Positions 26,378 to 35,157 are shown, counted from the stretch's first letter. The stretch: 64,000 nucleotides of DNA from Catellatospora bangladeshensis (GCF_016862575.1 NZ_BONF01000005.1:292852-356851), one strand, 5' to 3'. Translations and numbers: made by a program. Notes: generated by a model not told the origin, from the letters alone.

Positions 26378-27990
26378 GTCAGCAGGAGTGGACCGTTCCC
26401 GGCTACACGGAGATCCGTGAGCTGGGACGCGGCGCCTCGGGCACGGTCGTGCTGGCCCAGCACGAGGCGACCGGGGTGCAGGTCGCGATCAAGTACCTCG
26501 CGGCGCACCTGCGCGAGGACGAGCAGTTCATCCGGTCGTTCCGGGCCGAGGCCCGGGTCATGGCCGAGGTGGAGTCCCCGCAGGTCGCGAAGCTGTACGA
26601 GTACATCGAGGCGCCCGGGGGCGCGGCGATCGTGATGGAGCTGGTCGACGGCGTCGCGCTGCGCGCGATCCTGCGCGAGCAGGGCCCCACCGAGCCCGAG
26701 GCGGCGCTGGTGGTGCTCAAGGGCTCGCTGCTCGGCCTGGCCGCCGCGCACGGGCGCGGGGTCGTGCACCGCGACTACAAGCCGGAGAACGTGCTGGTCA
26801 ACGGCGAGGGCCAGAGCAAGCTCGCCGACTTCGGCATCGCCGCCCGCAGCGGCCGCCAGGGCCCGCTGGCCGGTACGCCGTCGTACATGGCGCCGGAGCA
26901 GTGGTCCGGCGCGGCCGCCAACCCGTCGACCGACATCTACGCCGCGACGGCGACGTTCTTCGAGTGCCTGGCCGGGCAGCCGCCGTTCCGCGCGCCCGGC
27001 GACCTGATCGCGCTGCGGCTGATGCACGAGCAGGCGCCCGTGCCGGTCGAGCTGGTGCCCGAGGCCGTACGCGGCCTGGTGCGCCGTGGCCTGGCCAAGG
27101 ACCCCAAGCAGCGGCCCAAGGACGCCACGACGTTCCTGCGCGAGCTGGAGGCCGTCGCGGGCGCCGGGTATGGGCCTGCCTGGGAGGAGGAGGGCCGCGA
27201 GAAGCTGGCCCGCCGCGCCCTGCTGCTCGCGCTGCTGTTCCCGCTGGCCGCGGCGATCTCCGCCAACGCGACCGCGGTGGGCACGACCATCCTCGGTATG
27301 TCCCGCAAGGCGTTCACGGTGATCGCCGCGACCACCATCACGCTGGTGCTGGTGCTCGGCGGGGTCGGCGCCGCGGCGCTGCTGTCGGACTCGTCCCCGC
27401 TCCCGCCGCCGCCCAGCCCGGCCGCGGTCGAGTCGCCGAGCCCCGAGGCGTCGCCGTCGCCCAGCCCGTCGGTCTCGCCGAGCGAGTCGCCGTCGCCGAG
27501 CCCGTCCCCCTCGGACGAGCCCTCGCCGAGCCCCAGCAAGAAGCCCTCCCCCAAGCCTTCCCCGTCGCCGTCGTCGTCGCCGACGATCCCGAACACCCGG
27601 GTCAGCTCCCTGGCGCGGCCGACCATGTGCTGGTGGTCCACGAAGGGCGTTTGCCAGGGCCAGACCGCCGACACGGCCGGCAAGACCGCCCGCGCCGGGG
27701 TCCTGGTGGGCACCGAGGGAGCGGGCCGCTACTCGTTCCGGTTCATCTTCACGCTGATCGATTACAACAACCAGCCGATCAGCGGCGTGGCAGCCAAGAC
27801 CGTCACGGTCACCGGCATCGCCACGGAAGGCGGCCAGCCGATGATTACGCGGGAGGTCGACATGAGCGGACTGCTCTACTGCAACACCCAGATCCGGCTG
27901 ACGATCGTGACCTATACGGGCGGCCCCAGCATCCCGACCAAGGTCTACTCTGCACCCATCATCCAGAACGCGAACTGCATCATCGGCTGA
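26374..27990 (+). CDS. Membrane Ser/Thr protein kinase with extracellular Cys-containing domain
   Basis: 538 residues. The GTG start overlaps the stop of the protease gene (GTGA), indicating translational coupling. Kinase domain, about 10-270: glycine loop GRGASGTV, VAIK Lys40, HRDYKPEN with Asp134, DFG with Asp152, and GTPSYMAPE; all catalytic residues are present. Two hydrophobic segments follow, the second (about 314-337) a clear transmembrane helix, then a ~70-residue Ser/Pro linker and a C-terminal ~130-residue predicted extracellular domain with four Cys (MCWW, GVCQG, LYCNT, NANC), likely two disulfides. No PASTA repeats. The likely cytoplasmic target is a protein read by the adjacent FHA domain. 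Confidence 0.93.
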   Translation: MSQQEWTVPGYTEIRELGRGASGTVVLAQHEATGVQVAIKYLAAHLREDEQFIRSFRAEARVMAEVESPQVAKLYEYIEAPGGAAIVMELVDGVALRAILREQGPTEPEAALVVLKGSLLGLAAAHGRGVVHRDYKPENVLVNGEGQSKLADFGIAARSGRQGPLAGTPSYMAPEQWSGAAANPSTDIYAATATFFECLAGQPPFRAPGDLIALRLMHEQAPVPVELVPEAVRGLVRRGLAKDPKQRPKDATTFLRELEAVAGAGYGPAWEEEGREKLARRALLLALLFPLAAAISANATAVGTTILGMSRKAFTVIAATTITLVLVLGGVGAAALLSDSSPLPPPPSPAAVESPSPEASPSPSPSVSPSESPSPSPSPSDEPSPSPSKKPSPKPSPSPSSSPTIPNTRVSSLARPTMCWWSTKGVCQGQTADTAGKTARAGVLVGTEGAGRYSFRFIFTLIDYNNQPISGVAAKTVTVTGIATEGGQPMITREVDMSGLLYCNTQIRLTIVTYTGGPSIPTKVYSAPIIQNANCIIG

Positions 27991-28005
27991 GAAGGACGGG
28001 GTCCG

Positions 28006-29664
28006 GTGACCACCATCGGCGGCGGCAAGTACACGGTGCTGGGCGAGGGGCGTCCAGGGCGCCTCGGCACCTGGTACACGGTGTCCACTGCGGACAGCAA
28101 GCGGCGGGGTGCGCTGTGCCTGCAGGACCAGCGCCTCGCCGACCCGGCCGCGGCCAAGCGCCTCGCCGACGCGGTACGCGGCGTCAACGGGCTGCGGCTG
28201 CCCGGCCTGCTCAACGTCGTCGACCAGGTGGTCGATGACGGGCGCACCTGGCTGATCACCAATGCCGCGCCGTCCCCCACGGTCGACCAGGCCCTGGCCG
28301 GTGGGGCGACCCTCGCGCCCGCCGTCGCGGCCCTGATCGCCACCGACACCGCGCAGACCCTGCTGCGGCTGCACCAGGCGCAGCAGGCGCACGGCGACGT
28401 GAGCCCGGAGACCGTGGTGCTGAGCGCCTCCGGCGCGGCCCTGCTGGCCGAGCCCGGCTGGAGCCACGCCGCCGCCGGCACGGCCGCCGGTCCCGGCCAC
28501 GACGCGGCCGGCTGGGCCCGGTTGCTGACCCGGCTCGCCGACGCGTGCACCGACGCCGACACGTCCCAGGTGCTGCGCCAGGCGGTCCAGCAGGTCGAGG
28601 CGGTCGGCGGCAGCGCGGGCCTGACCGCGGCGCTGACCGGCCTGAGCGCGGGCACCCAGCGCATCCCCGGCTTCGGCGACCGCTCCGGGGTGAAGGCCCT
28701 GGCCGCGCAGACGACGCCGACCGTGGCCCGCCCGGCGTCCGCACCCCCGGCCGCCGCCGTGCCGCCGGCCGCGTCAGCCCCGGCGACTCCACATGCCGCG
28801 CCGCATGCCCCTACCACGCCGCATGCCCCGACGACCCCGGTCGCGCCGCCCGCTCCGGCGGCGCCTTCGGCGCCCGGTTACGGCGCGCCCGCGTTCCCGC
28901 CGTCGGCCCCCGCGTTTTCGCAGGCCGGATCGCCGGTGCCACCGGCCGCCGAGGAGACGGTGCAGCTAGCGGGCGGCTCGCACTCCGGCCCGCCGCCGGG
29001 TGTGCCCGCCCAGGCGCCGCCCGGACAGCGCCCGGGGCCGCCGCCCGCCGTCACGCCCGACGGGGCGACCCGGATGGGCGGGCGCGCCGCCGAGGAGCAG
29101 CGCCGGTCCGCCTCGTACCAGCAGGGCCGGGTCACCCCGCCGGGACCGCAGCAGGACGTGAACCTGCGCTTCGGCCAGGGGGTGCCCGCGGCGCCCCCGG
29201 CCTGGCAGCTCGCCGCCGCGCAGGCCGCGCCGCCGCCGCGCAAGAAGTCGGTCTCAAAGCGGATCATGGCGTTCCTCAGCGCGCTGACCACGGTGGTGCT
29301 GCTGGTGATCGCCGGTTACGTGGCGTGGGGCTGGTGGCAGGAGCGCAACAACGCGGTCCAGGTGGTCAAGATCGCGGTGACCGCCGTGCAGCCGCCCGCC
29401 ACCACGTGCGACGTGCAGGTCGACGTGGTCGGCACGATCCAGACGGACGGCAGCGCGGGCCTGATCACCTACGAGTGGCTGCGCAGCGACGGCCAGAGCT
29501 CCGGTGCCCTGGAGCAGGCCATCAAGAAGGGCGAGACCTCGACCCAGGTGCACTTGTACTGGCGCTTCCAGGGGCAGGGCACGCTCGACGCCACGGCCAC
29601 CCTGCGCATCCTGAAGCCGCAGGTCCTCGAAGCCGCCACGAAGTTCACCTACTCCTGCAAGTGA
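28006..29664 (+). CDS. Kinase-like membrane protein, probable pseudokinase
   Basis: 552 residues, GTG start 15 bases after the kinase stop. Residues 1-240 resemble a Ser/Thr kinase fold, but the VAIK lysine is not evident, the catalytic loop reads HGDVSPETVVL instead of HRDxKPEN, and no DFG is found, so catalysis is doubtful. A 160-residue Pro/Ala-rich linker follows (with APHAPTTPHAPTTP repeats), then basic residues and one transmembrane helix (about 420-444), and a ~105-residue external domain with two Cys. The architecture mirrors the active kinase next door. It may be a regulatory partner or scaffold for it, comparable in principle to pseudokinases that recruit FHA proteins. Confidence 0.83.
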   Translation: MTTIGGGKYTVLGEGRPGRLGTWYTVSTADSKRRGALCLQDQRLADPAAAKRLADAVRGVNGLRLPGLLNVVDQVVDDGRTWLITNAAPSPTVDQALAGGATLAPAVAALIATDTAQTLLRLHQAQQAHGDVSPETVVLSASGAALLAEPGWSHAAAGTAAGPGHDAAGWARLLTRLADACTDADTSQVLRQAVQQVEAVGGSAGLTAALTGLSAGTQRIPGFGDRSGVKALAAQTTPTVARPASAPPAAAVPPAASAPATPHAAPHAPTTPHAPTTPVAPPAPAAPSAPGYGAPAFPPSAPAFSQAGSPVPPAAEETVQLAGGSHSGPPPGVPAQAPPGQRPGPPPAVTPDGATRMGGRAAEEQRRSASYQQGRVTPPGPQQDVNLRFGQGVPAAPPAWQLAAAQAAPPPRKKSVSKRIMAFLSALTTVVLLVIAGYVAWGWWQERNNAVQVVKIAVTAVQPPATTCDVQVDVVGTIQTDGSAGLITYEWLRSDGQSSGALEQAIKKGETSTQVHLYWRFQGQGTLDATATLRILKPQVLEAATKFTYSCK

Positions 29665-29679
29665 GGTCGCCGTCCGCCA

Positions 29680-29712
29680 GTCAGGATGTGAGGCGTAAGC
29701 CCGCATCCTGAC
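29680..29712 (+). terminator. Hairpin terminator closing the kinase operon
   Basis: Nine-bp stem GTCAGGATG / CATCCTGAC with a 15-base loop, starting 16 bases after the pseudokinase stop. It precedes the separate ribosome site of the macrodomain gene. It probably ends the 24.6-29.7 kb transcript. Confidence 0.55.
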
Positions 29713-29725
29713 CGGAGGAACGATC

Positions 29726-30241
29726 ATGCGCATCACGCTCGTCCAGGGCGACATCACGCGCCAGGAGGCCGACGTGATCGTCAACGCGGCCAACTCTTCG
29801 CTGCTCGGCGGCGGCGGCGTGGACGGCGCCATCCACCGCCGGGGCGGCCCGGAGATCCTCGCCGCGTGCCGGGCGCTGCGCGCCTCCCACTACGGCCGGG
29901 GCCTGCCCACCGGCCAGGCCGTCGCCACCACCGCGGGCAACCTGCCCGCGCGCTGGGTGGTGCACACCGTCGGGCCCGTGTACAGCACCGGCGAGGACCG
30001 TGCCGAGCTGCTGCGCGACTGCTACCGCAACGCGCTGCGGGTCGCGGAGGGGCTCGGCGCGCGCACCATCGCGTTCCCGCTCATCTCGTCAGGCGTGTAC
30101 GGCTGGCCGCTCGACGACGCCGTACGCCAGGCTCTGCACGTCCTCGACACGGCCGAGACGCCCCTCGAAGAAGCCGTGCTCGTCCTGTTCGACGAACACG
30201 CCCACCGGACCGCCCTCGCGGTACGCGCAGCGGACGCCTAG
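29726..30241 (+). CDS. Macrodomain protein, O-acetyl-ADP-ribose deacetylase type
   Basis: 171 residues, a single macrodomain with GGAGG before the ATG. Motifs: QGDITRQEADVIVNAANSSL, GGGGVDGAIHRRGG, VHTVGPVY and ISSGVYGWP, matching the MacroD/YmdB class that removes O-acetyl from ADP-ribose or mono-ADP-ribose from proteins. Its stop overlaps the stop of the converging toxin-like gene in CTAG. No ADP-ribosyltransferase is adjacent, so a DarTG-type pairing is not supported. Confidence 0.93.
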   Translation: MRITLVQGDITRQEADVIVNAANSSLLGGGGVDGAIHRRGGPEILAACRALRASHYGRGLPTGQAVATTAGNLPARWVVHTVGPVYSTGEDRAELLRDCYRNALRVAEGLGARTIAFPLISSGVYGWPLDDAVRQALHVLDTAETPLEEAVLVLFDEHAHRTALAVRAADA

Positions 30242-30594
30242 CGGTCGGTCGCCTTCGGATGGCCGGTGCCCGCATGCTTGATCCAGCAGGTACGCGTGTC
30301 GTGGTCCACGAGATACCAGATGCGGCCGCCGGAGGTCACCTCGTACTGCCACTGCTCCAGCGATCTGCCGTCGTGCGTGCCCCAGGCCAGGTCGTGCCTG
30401 AGCCGGTGCTGACGGTCGGTCTCCGGTCGCGGGCACGGATTGCCGCGCAGTGCCTCGAACGCGGCGCGGGTGTTGGCGGCCGCCTGCCGGCACAGCTCGT
30501 CCCAGCCTTTCACCGCGTCGTTGGTCGCGAACCTCAGTGCGTACTCACCGGGCAGGGATGGTGGTGCGACCCGGTCTCCCCGCTTGGGAGTCAT
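30238..30594 (-). CDS. Probable type II toxin (RelE/ParE-like size and context)
   Basis: 118 residues, basic. ATG at 30594 overlaps the stop of the upstream small gene by 4 bases (ATGA), the usual antitoxin-toxin arrangement. The sequence has features of compact RNase-type toxins: an early YALRFA strand, a central RHDLAWGTHDGRSLEQWQYE and a final GRIWYLVDHDTRTCWIKHAGTGHP strand pair ending at His/Lys. No catalytic set can be assigned with certainty. An open frame reading further upstream is an artefact of the overlap. Confidence 0.65.
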   Translation of the reverse strand: MTPKRGDRVAPPSLPGEYALRFATNDAVKGWDELCRQAAANTRAAFEALRGNPCPRPETDRQHRLRHDLAWGTHDGRSLEQWQYEVTSGGRIWYLVDHDTRTCWIKHAGTGHPKATDR

Positions 30595-31061
30595 GCCACC
30601 TCCGGCAGCGGCACAGGGCCGTGATCCCCGCTCGTCGGAGCGGTCAGGATCGCGTGCAGCTCCGGATCGGAGTAAGCCTCCGCGGTGTGCCGCCACGCGG
30701 CCAGCAGCACCGACAGGGCCGTGGTGTTGCCGACGGCGACGACCGCCTGGGCGGTGCTGACGAACTCCTCCGCCAGCTCGCTCACCGCCGCGTCCGGCAG
30801 GAAGCGGACCCACGGCAGCACGCGCGGCAGGACCCCGGTGACGATGCCAGGATCATGACGGGCGAGTTCGGCGAGCAGGCGCGCGGTGAGGTCGATGACC
30901 TCGCCTTCCTGCTCGGCGCGCTGGGCGGACATCAGGACCAGGTCGTCGGCGTCACGCCGGCGCAGGCGCACGGCGCGTACCCGGGACAGCCGGTCCGCGG
31001 TGGCGGTCGGCTCCCGGAGGAGTTCGGAGAACGCGACGCTCTCCAGGGGAACGGCGGTCAC
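30591..31061 (-). CDS. Probable antitoxin of the adjacent toxin
   Basis: 156 residues, acidic and helical, beginning LESVAFSELLREPTATADRL, similar in form to Phd-like antitoxins that start with a DNA-binding segment. Encoded first, overlapping the toxin gene by 4 bases. The GTG start lies 6 bases after a TAGTGT hexamer and has no ribosome site, suggesting a leaderless transcript. Two TGAAGT repeats at the promoter could be its autoregulatory operator. The antitoxin role is inferred from order and overlap. Confidence 0.62.
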   Translation of the reverse strand: MTAVPLESVAFSELLREPTATADRLSRVRAVRLRRRDADDLVLMSAQRAEQEGEVIDLTARLLAELARHDPGIVTGVLPRVLPWVRFLPDAAVSELAEEFVSTAQAVVAVGNTTALSVLLAAWRHTAEAYSDPELHAILTAPTSGDHGPVPLPEVA

Positions 31062-31079
31062 ACTTCAACACTACTTCAG
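31060..31079 (-). promoter_or_regulatory. Leaderless promoter and TGAAGT direct repeats at the antitoxin start
   Basis: On the minus strand TGAAGT occurs twice at an 11-base period (plus-strand ACTTCA at 31062-31067 and 31073-31078), with TAGTGT between serving as a possible -10. The GTG start follows directly. One-turn spacing of direct repeats over a promoter is typical of autoregulated operators. Confidence 0.45.
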
Positions 31080-31092
31080 CAGTCGGCGCCTG

Positions 31093-32118
31093 TCACCTGA
31101 GGACATCGCCGAGCGTCGCCGTGAAGGCGTCGCTGACCTGCTGATCGCGTACGGCGACGCGCAGCCAGTCGGGGCCGAGGCCGGGAAAGGTGTCGGCGCG
31201 GCGGACCGCGTACCCGTGCTCGCGCAGCCGCTCGCGCACCCCCGGCCCGTCGGGCACCCGGATCAGCACGAACGAGCTGGCGGGCGTCCCCGCCACGTGC
31301 ACCCCCGGCACGCGGCGCAGCGCGGCGAGCAGGTGCTCCCGGCGTACCGCCAGCTCATGGGCTATCTGCTCCTCCGCCGCGACCGCGTGCGGCGCGGCGC
31401 AGGCCGCGGCGGCGGCGAGCGCGGGCGTGGACACCGGCCACAGCGGCTGCACCGCCGCCAGCCGGGTGACCAGCTCGGGCGCGGCGAGCAGGTAGCCGAC
31501 GCGCAGCCCCGCCAGCGCCCAGGTCTTGGTGAGGCTGCGGATCACGACCAGGCCGGGCAGGTCGCGCCGGGACGCCAGGGAGTGCGGCTCGCCGGGGATC
31601 GTGTCGGCGAACGCCTCGTCCACCACCAGCACCCGGCCGGGCCGGGCCAGGCTCGCCACCGTGTCGGCGGGGTGCGCCACCGACGTCGGGTTGGTGGGAT
31701 TGCCGAGCACCACCAGGTCGGCGTCCTCCGGGACGGCGGCCGGGTCCAGCAGGAACGGCTCCGGCAGCAGCACCCGGCCGACCCGGTGCCCGGCGGCCAG
31801 CAGCGCCGCCTCAGGCTCGGTGAACTGCGGATGCACCACGACCGGGCGGCGGGCGTCGCGCAGCGCCTGGGCGAGCAGCGTGAACGCCTGGGCGGCCCCG
31901 GCGGTGAGCAGGACCTCGGCCGGGTCGCGGCGGTGCCGGGCGGCGAGCGCGGCCCGTGCCGCGGTGCCGTCGGGGTACGCGTCGAGCCTGCTCAGCGAGT
32001 CGCGGACGGGTTCGGCGAGCCAGCCGGGCAGCGGCGCCTGGCGCACGTTCACCGCGAGGTCGACCAGCCCCGGCCCGACGGCGACGTCGCCGTGATACCC
32101 GAGGTCGTAAGCGGTCAT
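31093..32118 (-). CDS. cobC: PLP-dependent aminotransferase-fold protein, CobC (Rv2231c type)
   Basis: 341 residues, histidinol-phosphate-aminotransferase fold. It has the PLP-contacting GNPTNPT and VVDEAFAD segments and the Schiff-base lysine in RSLTKTWALAGLRVG. In cobalamin pathways this class supplies the aminopropanol-phosphate linker from threonine phosphate. The ATG overlaps the stop of cbiB (ATGA), so the pair is coupled and both act in nucleotide-loop assembly of cobalamin. It begins MTAYDLGYHGD, typical of actinobacterial members. Confidence 0.9.
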   Translation of the reverse strand: MTAYDLGYHGDVAVGPGLVDLAVNVRQAPLPGWLAEPVRDSLSRLDAYPDGTAARAALAARHRRDPAEVLLTAGAAQAFTLLAQALRDARRPVVVHPQFTEPEAALLAAGHRVGRVLLPEPFLLDPAAVPEDADLVVLGNPTNPTSVAHPADTVASLARPGRVLVVDEAFADTIPGEPHSLASRRDLPGLVVIRSLTKTWALAGLRVGYLLAAPELVTRLAAVQPLWPVSTPALAAAAACAAPHAVAAEEQIAHELAVRREHLLAALRRVPGVHVAGTPASSFVLIRVPDGPGVRERLREHGYAVRRADTFPGLGPDWLRVAVRDQQVSDAFTATLGDVLR

Positions 32119-33158
32119 CGCCGCCCCCGGTCAAGAAGGTGCCCTTCCTCTACGGAATGCGTGCCGAGCCGCGGCTCGTCTCGCTGACGCGAGCCGGCGA
32201 AGGTGCCCTTCCTCACCAGGACGGCGAGGGCGGCGGCGGAGAGGCCGACGGCGGCGGAGAGGGTGCTCGCGCGGCGGATGTCGCGGGCGCGGGGGCGGGG
32301 GCCGTCGCCGAGTTCGGGGCGGGTCTCGGAGCGGCCGAAGTAGACGTTGGTCCCGCCGAGGCGTACGCCGAGCGCCCCCGCGAAGGCCGACTCGCACTGC
32401 CCCGAGTTGGGGCTCGGGTGGTGGCCGCCGTCGCGGCGCCAGATCCGGGCCGTACGCCGGGGCGAACCCGACACCAGCGGGGACGTGGCGGCGGCCAGGG
32501 CCGCGGTGAGCCGGGAGGGCAGCAGGTTCGCGGCGTCGTCCAGGCGCGCCGAGGCGGTGCCGAAGCGGGCGTAGCGCGGCGAGCGGTGCCCCACCATCGC
32601 GTCGAGCGTGTTGGCCGCGCGGTAGCCGACCAGGCCCGGCAGCCCGGCGAGCGCACCCCAGACCAGGGGCGCGACCTCGGCGTCGGAGGAGTTCTCGGCG
32701 ATCGACTCGACGGTGGCGCGGGCCAGCCCGGTCTCGTCCAGCGCCGACGGGTCGCGGCCGCACAGGTGCGGCAGCCGGGTGCGGGCGGCGGCAAGGTCGC
32801 CGCGTTCCAGCGCCCCGGCCAGGATGCCGCCCTCGCGGCGCAGGCTGCGCCCGCCCAGCACGGCCCAGGTGCCCGCCGCCGTGAGCGCCGTACGCAGCAC
32901 CGGCCGGTGCCGGGTGGCCCGGTGGGCCAGCACCGCCGCGGCGACCGGCACGCCCACCGCGAGCGCGGTGAACACGGCACCGGCGCGGCGTGAGTCGGCG
33001 TAGGTGTACCGCTCGACGACCTGCGCGAAGTTGCCGAACCCGGCCACCGGGTGCAGCCGCCGCGGGTCGCCGAACGCGGCGTCCAGCGCCACCCCGGCCA
33101 GCAGCCCGAGCGCGTCGGCCCGGCGGGCGGCGCGGCGGTCAGGCCGCCCGCGCGTCAC
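32115..33158 (-). CDS. cbiB: Adenosylcobinamide-phosphate synthase, with repeat-derived C-terminus
   Basis: 347 residues from GTG 33158 (GGAG seven bases upstream, overlapping the YbjN-like gene end by 20 bases); an in-frame start at 33209 is less likely. Integral membrane enzyme joining aminopropanol phosphate to cobyric acid. Family motifs: GDPRRLHPV, VESIAENSSDAEVAPL, GYRAANTLDAMVGH and HPSPNSGQCESAFAGALGV. The last ~35 residues (VRKGTFAGS...THSVEEGHLLDRG) are not family sequence: they are translated from two copies of the dispersed GGTGCCC repeat, so the repeat has replaced or extended the native 3' end. Confidence 0.92.
   Translation of the reverse strand: MTRGRPDRRAARRADALGLLAGVALDAAFGDPRRLHPVAGFGNFAQVVERYTYADSRRAGAVFTALAVGVPVAAAVLAHRATRHRPVLRTALTAAGTWAVLGGRSLRREGGILAGALERGDLAAARTRLPHLCGRDPSALDETGLARATVESIAENSSDAEVAPLVWGALAGLPGLVGYRAANTLDAMVGHRSPRYARFGTASARLDDAANLLPSRLTAALAAATSPLVSGSPRRTARIWRRDGGHHPSPNSGQCESAFAGALGVRLGGTNVYFGRSETRPELGDGPRPRARDIRRASTLSAAVGLSAAALAVLVRKGTFAGSRQRDEPRLGTHSVEEGHLLDRGRR
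32131..32215. repeat. Dispersed AAGGTGCCCTTCCT repeat, two same-direction arms inside cbiB
   Basis: TCAAGAAGGTGCCCTTCCTCTACG at 32131-32154 and GAAGGTGCCCTTCCT near 32199-32213, 50 bases apart and in the same orientation. Both lie within the cbiB reading frame on the other strand. A member of the family at 37061, 40003, 49028, 62986 and 63979. Confidence 0.8.
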
Positions 33159-33750
33159 GGCCCGGCTCCGGGAGCACGTCGGTGCCGGTGTCGAGCACCG
33201 CGCCGCCACCGGACGGGGTCGCCGCCGCGGCGAGGCCCTCGGGACGGGTCGTGGGCTCCTCGGCCTCGTCGTCCATCAGGTGCCGGAAAGCGCGCAGGTT
33301 GTCGGTGGGCTCGCCGCGGCTGATCCGCCACCGCCACTCCCGCTTGATCGCGGTGGCGAAGCCGAGTTCGAGCAGCGTGTCGAAGGACTCGTCGGCGGCG
33401 GCGAGCACGGCGCCGAGCAGGGAGTCCAGCTCGCGCGGGGTGACCGCGTCCAGGGGGAGCCGCCCGGTCAGGTAGACGTCGCCGACGGCGTCGATGGTGA
33501 ACGCGACGCCGTAGAGCTTCGCGTTGCGGCGCAGCAGCCAGGCCCAGACGGCCTCGCGGTTCTCGTCGGGCTGGCGCACCACGAACGCCTCCACGCGCAG
33601 CGCGTGCTCGCCGACGATGAGGTTCACGTTCGTCTTGAGCTTGTGCGTGCCGGGCAGGGTCACCACGTACGAGTGGGGGCCGGTGCGGTCCAGGGGCAGC
33701 TCGGCACACGCCTGCTCGATCAGCGCACAGGTCTGCTCGACCGTCGTCAT
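33139..33750 (-). CDS. YbjN domain-containing protein
   Basis: 203 residues, cytoplasmic, with the type III secretion chaperone-like YbjN fold: RTGPHSYVVTLPGTHKLKTN, VEAFVVRQPDENREAVWAWLLRRN and VYLTGRLPLDAVTPRELDSLLG. The C-terminal 40 residues are a disordered Ala/Gly/Pro tail. Adjacent to mshA, the usual actinobacterial order, separated by 16 bases. The molecular role is not established; association with mycothiol or central metabolism is positional only. Confidence 0.88.
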   Translation of the reverse strand: MTTVEQTCALIEQACAELPLDRTGPHSYVVTLPGTHKLKTNVNLIVGEHALRVEAFVVRQPDENREAVWAWLLRRNAKLYGVAFTIDAVGDVYLTGRLPLDAVTPRELDSLLGAVLAAADESFDTLLELGFATAIKREWRWRISRGEPTDNLRAFRHLMDDEAEEPTTRPEGLAAAATPSGGGAVLDTGTDVLPEPGRDARAA

Positions 33751-33766
33751 CGGGCTCCTCGCGGGG

Positions 33767-35056
33767 TCACCACCGGGCGCAGCCGGCCAGCTCCAGCTGC
33801 CGGCGGGACCGGTGCTCGGTCATCGCCTCACCATAGACGCCGAGCAACCGGGCGGTCGTGTGGTCCCAGGAGAAGTCGTACGCGTGCGCCAGCGCGCCCG
33901 CCGCCAGCTCGGCGCGGCGGCCGGGCTCGGCGAGCAGCCGGTCCAGCACCCGCGCCCAGTCGGCCGGGGCGTGCCCGTCCACGAGCACCCCGCTGACCTC
34001 GTCGCGGACCGCGGTGACCAGGCCGCCGACCGCGGCGGCGACCACGGGCGTGCCGCAGGCCTGGGCCTCCAGCGCGACCAGCCCGAACGACTCGTTGTGC
34101 GAGGGCACGGCGACCAGGTCGGCGGCCCGGTACACGTCGGCCAGCCGGTCCCCGGCCTGCGGGGGCAGGAAGCGCACCCGGTCGCGTACGCCCAGCGCCG
34201 CGGCCAGCTCGATGAGCGAGGTGGGGCGGTCCAGCCCGGAGCCGCTCGGCCCGCCCACGATCAGCGCGATCGCATCGGGGTCGGACAGCTCGGCCAGCGC
34301 CCGGATGAGCACGTCGGGGGCCTTCAGCGGCTGGATGCGGCCGACAAAAGCGATGATCTTGGCGCGCTGCGGCAGGCCCAGCCGGGTGCGGGCGGCGGCC
34401 CGGTCGGCGGGCTGGAAGCGGTCCAGGTCGACGCCGGGGGCGACGACGGCCACCCGGTCCAGCGGCGCGCCGTACAGGTCGATCAGCTCGCGGGCCTCGG
34501 TCGGCGTGTTCGCGATGAGCCGGTCGGACTGCTCGACGACCTGCTCCTCGCCCACCACGCGGCCCATCGGCTCGGCCCGGTCGCCGACGGCGAGCCGCCC
34601 GTTCTTGACCTTGGCGAGGGTGTGCGCGGTGTGCACCAGCGGCACCCCCCAGCGGTCCTTGGCCAGCCAGCCGACCTGGCCGGAGAGCCAGTAGTGGGAC
34701 GCCAGCAGGTCGTAGAAGCCCGGCGGGCGGGACGCCTCGACGCCGAGCACGCCGTGCGTGAACGCGCAGAGCTGGGCGGGCAGGTCCTCCTTGGCCAGGC
34801 CCTCGAACGGCCCCGCGCTGATGTGCCGGACGAGCACCCCGGGCGCCAGCTCGGCCCGCGGGGGCAGGTCCCGGCCGGTGGTACGGGTGAAGATCTCGAT
34901 CTCCACGCCCGCCTTGGCCAGGCGTTTGGACACCTCGACGATGTACACGTTCATGCCGCCCGCGTCCCCGGTGCCCGGTTGGTGCAGCGGAGACGTGTGC
35001 ACGGAGAGCGTGGCGATACGCCGGGGCAGCTCGCGGCGGAGGGTACGAGAGCTCAC
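33767..35056 (-). CDS. mshA: D-inositol 3-phosphate glycosyltransferase (mycothiol biosynthesis)
   Basis: 429 residues, GT4-family GT-B enzyme that transfers GlcNAc from UDP-GlcNAc to inositol 3-phosphate, the first step of mycothiol synthesis. Motifs: [22 protein letters not shown] at the acceptor/donor loop, [54 protein letters not shown] start with a weak ribosome site. mshD for the last step is at 57464-58414 in the same window, and a mycothiol-dependent isomerase-family protein is at 38235-38993. Confidence 0.96.
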   Translation of the reverse strand: MSSRTLRRELPRRIATLSVHTSPLHQPGTGDAGGMNVYIVEVSKRLAKAGVEIEIFTRTTGRDLPPRAELAPGVLVRHISAGPFEGLAKEDLPAQLCAFTHGVLGVEASRPPGFYDLLASHYWLSGQVGWLAKDRWGVPLVHTAHTLAKVKNGRLAVGDRAEPMGRVVGEEQVVEQSDRLIANTPTEARELIDLYGAPLDRVAVVAPGVDLDRFQPADRAAARTRLGLPQRAKIIAFVGRIQPLKAPDVLIRALAELSDPDAIALIVGGPSGSGLDRPTSLIELAAALGVRDRVRFLPPQAGDRLADVYRAADLVAVPSHNESFGLVALEAQACGTPVVAAAVGGLVTAVRDEVSGVLVDGHAPADWARVLDRLLAEPGRRAELAAGALAHAYDFSWDHTTARLLGVYGEAMTEHRSRRQLELAGCARW

Positions 35057-35157
35057 AGGTCGATCAACATCCGGTGCGCCCGGACTCTTCCCGTTCGCGG
35101 GCGTGACGAGCGTCGCAGCCCACAGTCCGGGACGTCGCGGAGCTTAGGATGCAGCTC

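Noticed and set aside
29726..31061. DarTG-type ADP-ribosylation toxin system
   Set aside because: The macrodomain gene is convergent with the toxin-like gene, and that protein has no DarT-like ADP-ribosyltransferase motif.
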